A program made the translations under genes and the position numbers. Positions 20,049 to 24,788 of a DNA stretch of 24,788 nt are shown one piece after another. The stretch's first letter is position 1; each line of letters begins with the position of its first letter. This stretch comes from Pseudomonadota bacterium (GTDB taxonomy: Bacteria > Pseudomonadota > Alphaproteobacteria > UBA828 > JAPUJA01): the NCBI GenBank assembly GCA_027296525.1, contig JAPUJA010000116.1:1-24788 (forward strand), in the 5' to 3' direction. Below the pieces are notes generated by a model that did no database searches, had not been told where the DNA came from, and saw nothing but the letters and a program-made list of their open reading frames with translations.

Positions 20049-22079
20049 ATGAGCGGAAACCTCCTCGGCAAGGAAGTCAGCCCCTACCTCCTGCAACACA
20101 AGGACAACCCGGTCCATTGGCGGCCCTGGGGCGAGGCCGCGCTGGCGAGCGCGCGCGAAGAGGACAAGCCGATCCTGCTCTCGATCGGCTATTCCGCCTG
20201 TCACTGGTGTCACGTCATGGCCCATGAGAGCTTCGAAGACCCCGAGACGGCGGCGCTCATGAACGAGCTCTTCGTCAGCATCAAGGTCGATCGCGAGGAA
20301 CGCCCCGATCTCGACGCGATCTATCAGCTCGCGCTTGCGCTCACGGGCCAACAGGGCGGCTGGCCCCTCACCATGTTTCTCACGGCGAAAGGCGAGCCCT
20401 TCTGGGGCGGCACCTACTTCCCGCCGGGCCCGCGCTTCGGACGACCCGGCTTTCGCGACGTGCTGCGCTCCGTCGCCGACACCTATCGTGACCAGCCCGA
20501 CAAGGTCTCAGCCAACATCGCGGCGCTTCGCGAGGCGCTCGAGGCGCAATCGCGCAACAGGCCGGGGCGCGGCATCGCGCCCGAAACCGTGGACGAGGGC
20601 ACCCGCCGCCTGCTTCGCGAGGTCGACTGGCGTTTCGGAGGTATCGGGCAAGCGCCGAAATTTCCCGTGACGCCCATGCTCGAGCTCCTCTGGCGCCGCT
20701 ACCGGCGGAGCGGCGACGAACAGATGCGCGAGGCGGTGCGCTTGAGCGTCGGTCGTATGTGCATGGGGGGCATCTATGATCATCTGGGCGGCGGCTTCGC
20801 GCGCTATGCGACGGACCAGCGCTGGCTGATCCCCCATTTCGAGAAGATGCTCTACGACAACGCCGAGCTCCTCGGGCTCATGACCCATCTCTGGCAGGAC
20901 GAACCCAACCCGCTGTTCGCCGCGCGCATCGAGGAGACCGCCGATTGGGTCCTGCGCGAGATGGTGGCCGAGGGCGGCGGTTTTGCGAGCGCGCTCGACG
21001 CCGACAGCGAGGGCGAAGAGGGCAAATACTACGTCTGGAGCGAAGCCGAGATCGACTCGTTGCTGGGCGCGGAGTCCGAATTCTTCAAACGCACCTACGA
21101 CGTGACGGCGGACGGCAACTGGGAAGGGACGAACATCCTGAACCGTCTCGGCCAAAACGAGCTCGGTGACGACCAAACGGAAGCGAAGCTCGCGGACTCG
21201 CGCCGCGTCCTCTTGAGCCGGCGCGCCACGCGCACGCGCCCGAGCTGGAATGATTCGGTGCTCGCCGACTGGAACGGCCTCATGATCGCCTCGCTCGCCA
21301 ACGCCGGCGCCGTGTTCGAGCGGAGCGCCTGGCTCGAGGGCGCCCTTCGCGCCTATGACTTCGTCGTCTCGCAGATGAGTGCCGACGGCCGGCTCCGCCA
21401 CAGCGCGCGCCACGGCCACGTCAAACCCGGTGAATTCCTCGACGACTACGCGAACATGGCGCGTGCCGCCCTCATTCTCTTCGAACTCACCGGCGATGAA
21501 CGCCTTCTCGCCCAGGCCCGGGCGTGGGTGGCCGTCGCCGAGCGGCATTATTGGGACGAGGCCGGAGGCGGCTACGTCTACACGCCCGACGACGGCGAAA
21601 CCCTGATCACCCGCACCAAGACGGCGCGCGATCAGGCGACGCCCGCGGGCAATGCGATCATGGTCGAGGCGCTCGCCCGTCTCTTCCATCTCACGGGCGA
21701 GGACGCCTACCGGGCGCGCGCCGAAGAGGTGATCGACGCCTTCGCGGGCGAGGTCAGTTCGAATTTCCCGGCGCACGCGACCCTCGCCAACGCCAGCGAG
21801 CGGCTCGCCCAAGCGACGCAAATCGTCGTCATGGGCGAGCGCGACGCGAACGACACGCGTGCGCTCCTCAAGAGCGTGCTCGAAACCAGCCTGCCCAACC
21901 GGATCCTGGCGGTGTTGCCGCCCGGCCGGACGCTGCCGCACGCGCACCCGGCGAGCGGGAAGACCGTCATCGACGGCAAGGCGACGGCCTATGTCTGCGT
22001 CGGCACCTTGTGCTCGCTGCCAATCACCGAGCCGGAGGTGCTGAAGGCAAAGCTTGCCGCGCCCCACGCACTCGACTAA
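20049..22079 (+). CDS. Thioredoxin-domain protein of the DUF255 / YyaL (SSP411) family
   Basis: 676 residues. The N-terminal thioredoxin-like domain (about 1-165) has the family motif SACHWCHVMAHESFEDPE with a CHWC redox-type pair, then FVSIKVDREERPDLDAIYQL and GGWPLTMFLTAKGEPFWGGT (quoted in part). The remainder is an (alpha/alpha)6-barrel resembling N-acyl-glucosamine epimerases or cellobiose epimerases: IYDHLGGGFARYATDQRWLI, PHFEKMLYDNAELL, ASALDADSEGEEGKYYVW, WNDSVLADWNGLMIASLANA (quoted in part). The family is widespread but its biochemical role is not established. ATG 20049 is chosen because conserved sequence (LLGKEVSPYLLQHKDNPVHW) starts here; the frame is open farther upstream. ogt follows after 15 bp. 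Confidence 0.92.
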   Translation: MSGNLLGKEVSPYLLQHKDNPVHWRPWGEAALASAREEDKPILLSIGYSACHWCHVMAHESFEDPETAALMNELFVSIKVDREERPDLDAIYQLALALTGQQGGWPLTMFLTAKGEPFWGGTYFPPGPRFGRPGFRDVLRSVADTYRDQPDKVSANIAALREALEAQSRNRPGRGIAPETVDEGTRRLLREVDWRFGGIGQAPKFPVTPMLELLWRRYRRSGDEQMREAVRLSVGRMCMGGIYDHLGGGFARYATDQRWLIPHFEKMLYDNAELLGLMTHLWQDEPNPLFAARIEETADWVLREMVAEGGGFASALDADSEGEEGKYYVWSEAEIDSLLGAESEFFKRTYDVTADGNWEGTNILNRLGQNELGDDQTEAKLADSRRVLLSRRATRTRPSWNDSVLADWNGLMIASLANAGAVFERSAWLEGALRAYDFVVSQMSADGRLRHSARHGHVKPGEFLDDYANMARAALILFELTGDERLLAQARAWVAVAERHYWDEAGGGYVYTPDDGETLITRTKTARDQATPAGNAIMVEALARLFHLTGEDAYRARAEEVIDAFAGEVSSNFPAHATLANASERLAQATQIVVMGERDANDTRALLKSVLETSLPNRILAVLPPGRTLPHAHPASGKTVIDGKATAYVCVGTLCSLPITEPEVLKAKLAAPHALD

Positions 22080-22094
22080 CTAAGAGGCTAAAGG

Positions 22095-22577
22095 ATGTCG
22101 GCACCGGCCGCCCCCATGTCGCAGATCGTGATGCAAACGCCCGTGGGCGCGCTCGAGATCGAAGAGCGCGACGGTGCCCTCACCGCGATCGACTGGACCG
22201 AGGCGGACGCGCGCGACCCCGGGGACGCGCGACCTGTGCTGATCGAGGCCAAGCGCCAGCTCGACTCGTACTTCGCCGGCAAGCTCCGGGAGTTCGACCT
22301 GCCCTTGAGCGCCCGAGGGTCCGCCTTTCGAAGCCGGGTGTGGCGCGCCCTCCAGGACATTCCGTTCGGCGAGACCCGAACCTACGGCGAGCTCGCCGAG
22401 CTTCTCGGCTCGGCCCCGCGCGCCGTGGGCGGGGCATGCGGCGCCAATCCGATCGCGATCGTCATCCCCTGCCACCGAGTCGTGGGCGCGGGCGGCTGGC
22501 TCGGCGGTTACTCCGGGGGCCAAGGCATCAACACCAAGACAAGCCTGCTCGAACACGAACGGGACGCGGCGTCCTGA
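22095..22577 (+). CDS. ogt: Methylated-DNA-protein-cysteine methyltransferase
   Basis: 160 residues, the usual size for the minimal Ogt type. It repairs O6-methylguanine by suicidal transfer of the alkyl group to a cysteine. The active-site motif IVIPCHRVVG contains the acceptor cysteine. FRSRVWRALQDIPFGETRTY and GELAELLGSAPRAVGGACGANP form the helix-turn-helix with the arginine finger, and LGGYSGG closes the site. There is no Ada-type N-terminal domain, so it is not itself a methylation-induced regulator. The ATG at 22095 follows AGAGG/AAGG. It sits between the DUF255 gene and the dienelactone hydrolase. Confidence 0.95.
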   Translation: MSAPAAPMSQIVMQTPVGALEIEERDGALTAIDWTEADARDPGDARPVLIEAKRQLDSYFAGKLREFDLPLSARGSAFRSRVWRALQDIPFGETRTYGELAELLGSAPRAVGGACGANPIAIVIPCHRVVGAGGWLGGYSGGQGINTKTSLLEHERDAAS

Positions 22578-22611
22578 GCCGCGCGATCGCGGACCCGAAA
22601 TAAATAAAAAA

Positions 22612-22625
22612 GGGAGGAAAAAGTA
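22612..22625 (+). promoter_or_regulatory. Strong Shine-Dalgarno leading to a GTA codon
   Basis: GGGAGG at 22612-22617 is followed by five A residues and then GTA at 22623-22625. The surrounding leader is A-rich and unstructured. In the hydrolase frame a TAA lies at 22605-22607 and no ATG, GTG or TTG occurs until GTG 22713, so this ribosome-binding site has no standard start codon to serve. Confidence 0.7.
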
Positions 22626-23324
22626 ACCGGAACGGACATCACCATCGAAAGCGCCGAGGGCGAAAAGTTCTCCGCCTATCTCAACATACCCGCCTCGAGC
22701 GGCGGCCCCGGCGTGATCGTGCTCCAGGAGATCTTCGGTGTGAACTACGTCATGCGCGACATCGTGGACGGGCTCGCCGGGGCCGGTTACATGGCGCTCT
22801 GCCCGGACCTCTTCTGGCGCCAGGAGCCCGGCCTTCAGATCTCCGACAAGACCGAGGCGGAGTGGAAGAAGGCATTCGAGCTCTATCAAGGCTTCGACGA
22901 AGACAAGGGCATCGAGGATGCGATCGCGGCCCTCAGGGATTTGCGCGCGCGCGACGGCTCGACCGGAAAGGTTGGAACGGTGGGCTACTGTCTCGGCGGC
23001 AAGCTCGCCTACCTCATGGCGACGCGTTCGGATGCCGACTGTTCCGTGAGCTATTACGGCGTCGGCATCGAGCAGGCGCTCGATGAGAAGAAAAACATCA
23101 CCAAGCCTCTGCTCATGCATATCGCCGAAGAAGACGGTTTCGTGCCCAAGGAGGCCCAAGCGAGCATCAAGGACGCGCTCGGCACCAACCCGCTGATTAC
23201 CATCCACAGCTATCCCGGTGTGGATCATGCCTTCGCGCGCATCGGCGGGGAGAACTACAATGGAGAGGCCGCCGATCTCGCCGGCCGGCGGACGACGGAT
23301 TTCTTCCAGACGTCGCTCGCCTGA
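22623..23324 (+). CDS. Dienelactone hydrolase family protein, apparent GTA initiation codon
   Basis: 233 residues if counted from GTA 22623. It is an alpha/beta-hydrolase of the DLH family, whose founding member opens dienelactone to maleylacetate in chlorocatechol degradation; the substrate here is unknown. Counted this way, the catalytic triad falls at Cys123 (GTVGYCLGG), Asp171 (HIAEEDGFVP) and His202 (PGVDHAFAR), the same numbers as in the Pseudomonas enzyme. The N-terminus TGTDITIES also aligns with that protein. The first standard start, GTG 22713, would delete 30 residues including the first strand. So either GTA is used, it is a mutated GTG, or there is a base-calling error. The quinone oxidoreductase follows 29 bp downstream. 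Confidence 0.88.
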   Translation, partial: VTGTDITIESAEGEKFSAYLNIPASSGGPGVIVLQEIFGVNYVMRDIVDGLAGAGYMALCPDLFWRQEPGLQISDKTEAEWKKAFELYQGFDEDKGIEDAIAALRDLRARDGSTGKVGTVGYCLGGKLAYLMATRSDADCSVSYYGVGIEQALDEKKNITKPLLMHIAEEDGFVPKEAQASIKDALGTNPLITIHSYPGVDHAFARIGGENYNGEAADLAGRRTTDFFQTSLA

Positions 23325-23353
23325 CGAGGGCGCGCGGATCGAGGGCGGGGGCG

Positions 23354-24331
23354 ATGAAAACCAAGGCCATTCGCGTTCACGAAACCGGCGGGCCCGAGGT
23401 GCTTGCTTACGAGGAGACGGAGCTCGGGGAGCCTGCCGCGGGCGAGGCGCTCATCCGCCATCACGCCATCGGGCTCAACTATATCGACACCTACCATCGC
23501 AGCGGGCTCTATCCGTTGCCCGGGTTCCCCGCCGTCATCGGCATGGAAGGCGCGGGCATCGTCGAGGCCGTGGGGTCTGAGGTCCACGGGCTCGCGCCAG
23601 GCGATCGCGTGGCCTACGCGGCCGCGCCCCCGGGCGCCTATGCCGAGGCCCGCCTCATCAGGGCCGAGAGCCTCGTCAAGATGCCTGAAAGCCTCGGTTT
23701 CGAAGAGGCCGCTTCGATCATGCTCCAAGGCATGACCGTCGAATATCTGCTGAACCGGTGCTATCCGGTGAAGCCGGGCCAGACGATCCTCCTCCACGCC
23801 GCCGCCGGCGGCATCGGCCTCATCGCCTGCCGCTGGGCGAAGGAACTCGGCGCGACGGTGATCGGCACCGTGGGAACCGACGCCAAGGCCGAGCTCGCCC
23901 GGGCCCATGGTTGCGATCACGCGATCGTCTATGCCCGCGAGAATTTCGTCGAGCGGGTCAACGAGATCACGAACGGTCAAGGGGTCCCCGTCGTCTATGA
24001 CTCGGTGGGCAAGGACACCTTCCTCGCTTCCCTCGATTGCCTGGATGTGCGCGGCATGCTCGTCAGCTTCGGCCAGGCCTCCGGGCCCGTGCCCCCCTTC
24101 GATACCTCGAAGCTCGCGCTCAAGTCCCTCTTCCTCACGCGCCCGAGCCTCATGGCCTACACGGCCAAGCGCGAGGAGTTGGAGCTCAGCGCAAACGCGC
24201 TGTTCGAGTTCATCGAAAAGGGCGTGATCGACGCCACGCCGCGCCAGAGCTATCCGCTCAAAGACGCCGCCCAAGCGCATATCGACCTCGAGGGCCGCCG
24301 CACGGTGGGCTCGACGGTCCTCATCCCCTGA
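23354..24331 (+). CDS. qor: NADPH:quinone oxidoreductase (zeta-crystallin-like MDR family)
   Basis: 325 residues, matching E. coli QorA in length (327). It is a medium-chain dehydrogenase/reductase without the zinc ligands of alcohol dehydrogenases. The GroES-like N-terminal domain shows VHETGGPEVL, GLNYIDTYHRSGLYPLPGFP and VIGMEGAGIVEAVG. The Rossmann fold has the nucleotide motif LLHAAAGGIG, and KELGATVIGTVGTDAKAELA continues it. VVYDSVGKDTF and LVSFGQASGPV are typical of the quinone reductase subgroup. It likely uses NADPH to reduce quinones in the cytosol. ATG 23354 is preceded by GAGGGCGGGGGCG. It converges on rho across a 69-bp spacer (24332-24400) with no clear terminator. Confidence 0.93.
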   Translation: MKTKAIRVHETGGPEVLAYEETELGEPAAGEALIRHHAIGLNYIDTYHRSGLYPLPGFPAVIGMEGAGIVEAVGSEVHGLAPGDRVAYAAAPPGAYAEARLIRAESLVKMPESLGFEEAASIMLQGMTVEYLLNRCYPVKPGQTILLHAAAGGIGLIACRWAKELGATVIGTVGTDAKAELARAHGCDHAIVYARENFVERVNEITNGQGVPVVYDSVGKDTFLASLDCLDVRGMLVSFGQASGPVPPFDTSKLALKSLFLTRPSLMAYTAKREELELSANALFEFIEKGVIDATPRQSYPLKDAAQAHIDLEGRRTVGSTVLIP

Positions 24332-24400
24332 CGCGAATGGGACGAGGAGTCCGCTCGGCGTCGCTCAAGGAACTTTCTTTAAGGGAACGCGCGGGCCGGC

Positions 24401-24788
24401 TTAGGTGTTCATAGACTCGAAGAATTCCGAGTTCGTCTTGGCGTGCTTGAGCTTTTCGATGAGAAACTCCATGGCGTCGATCGTGCCCATGGGGGTCAGG
24501 ATGCGCCGGAGCACCCACATCTTCGACAGCACGCCCTTCTCCACCAGGAGCTCCTCCTTACGCGTGCCGGAGCGCGTGATGTCCAGCGCCGGGAAGGTGC
24601 GCTTGTCCGCGAGCTTGCGATCGAGGATGATTTCCGAGTTGCCGGTGCCCTTGAACTCTTCGAAGATCACCTCGTCCATGCGCGAGCCCGTGTCGACGAG
24701 CGCGGTCGCGATGATCGTCAGCGAGCCCCCTTGCTCAATATTGCGCGCGGCACCGAAGAAGCGTTTGGGGCGTTGCAACGCGTTGGCG
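24401..24788 (-). CDS. rho: Transcription termination factor Rho, C-terminal part (5' end outside window)
   Basis: The last ~129 codons of Rho, the hexameric RNA helicase that ends transcription. The visible part is the end of the ATPase domain: RPKRFFGAARNIEQGGSLTI, IATALVDTGSRMDEVIFEEF, KGTGNSEIILDRKLADKRTF (R-loop region), then RSGTRKEELL and MGTIDAMEFLIEKL to the C-terminus. P-loop, Q-loop and RNA-binding domain lie beyond the window edge. A TTG at 24778 is internal. In many alphaproteobacteria rho stands directly next to mnmE; here four plus-strand genes and the ferredoxin gene separate them. Confidence 0.97.
   Translation of the reverse strand, partial: ANALQRPKRFFGAARNIEQGGSLTIIATALVDTGSRMDEVIFEEFKGTGNSEIILDRKLADKRTFPALDITRSGTRKEELLVEKGVLSKMWVLRRILTPMGTIDAMEFLIEKLKHAKTNSEFFESMNT

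Noticed and set aside
22579..22592. Hairpin CCGCG-CGAT-CGCGG after ogt as an intrinsic terminator
   Set aside because: Only five base pairs and followed by an A-rich, not T-rich, run on the plus strand; it is more likely chance in GC-rich DNA.
1..24788. Search by eye for tRNA, rRNA, CRISPR, transposase, prophage or toxin-antitoxin genes
   Set aside because: None was seen; the window is occupied by housekeeping genes with short spacers.

Overview
The window reads as a GC-rich alphaproteobacterial chromosome segment near the replication origin. The evidence is the conserved alphaproteobacterial block rho / mnmE-mnmG-rsmG-parA-parB / holA-lptE-leuS, two sites matching the chromosomal parS palindrome, and lineage-typical proteins: a DUF3576 lipoprotein before leuS, a fused CysN/CysC, and an alphaproteobacterial-style PyrE. 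Genes are packed tightly, with many 4-bp start/stop overlaps and several GTG or TTG starts. I see no rRNA, tRNA, CRISPR, prophage or insertion sequence.

Layout. 1-2217 (+): the 3' end of an exonuclease III gene, a small membrane protein, pyrE and an enoyl-CoA hydratase-like protein. 2279-2968 (-): an OmpR-type response regulator, divergent across a hairpin-rich spacer from a conserved hypothetical (3232-3972). 4031-5900: a YkuD L,D-transpeptidase (+), a YggS-type PLP protein (-) and a degenerate ThiE/TenI-like protein (+). 5870-8845 (-): sulfate activation genes cysD and cysNC, preceded by a 70-codon remnant of cysH. 8978-13715 (+): DUF3576 lipoprotein, leuS, lptE, holA. 13788-19882 (-): [2Fe-2S] ferredoxin, mnmE, mnmG, rsmG, parA, parB, with one parS inside rsmG and one just upstream of a good mnmG promoter. 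20049-24331 (+): DUF255/YyaL thioredoxin-domain protein, ogt, dienelactone hydrolase and quinone oxidoreductase; this block separates rho (24401 to the window end, -) from its usual neighbour mnmE.

How the genes fit together. The minus-strand block couples tRNA U34 modification (MnmE/MnmG), 16S rRNA methylation (RsmG) and chromosome partition (ParA/ParB/parS). The leuS block combines translation (LeuRS), LPS transport (LptE) and replication (HolA). CysD and CysNC make APS and PAPS, but the reductase that would normally use them survives here only as a C-terminal fragment.

Most of the window is housekeeping and I found no clearly new multi-gene system. The observations most worth checking are: the cysH remnant overlapping the cysD start; a dienelactone hydrolase whose only well-placed initiation codon is GTA; a Gly-to-Arg change in the MnmE P-loop; an enoyl-CoA hydratase-like protein lacking both catalytic glutamates; parS placed next to the mnmG promoter; and three independent 15-16-bp tandem repeats that each touch the start or end of a gene.
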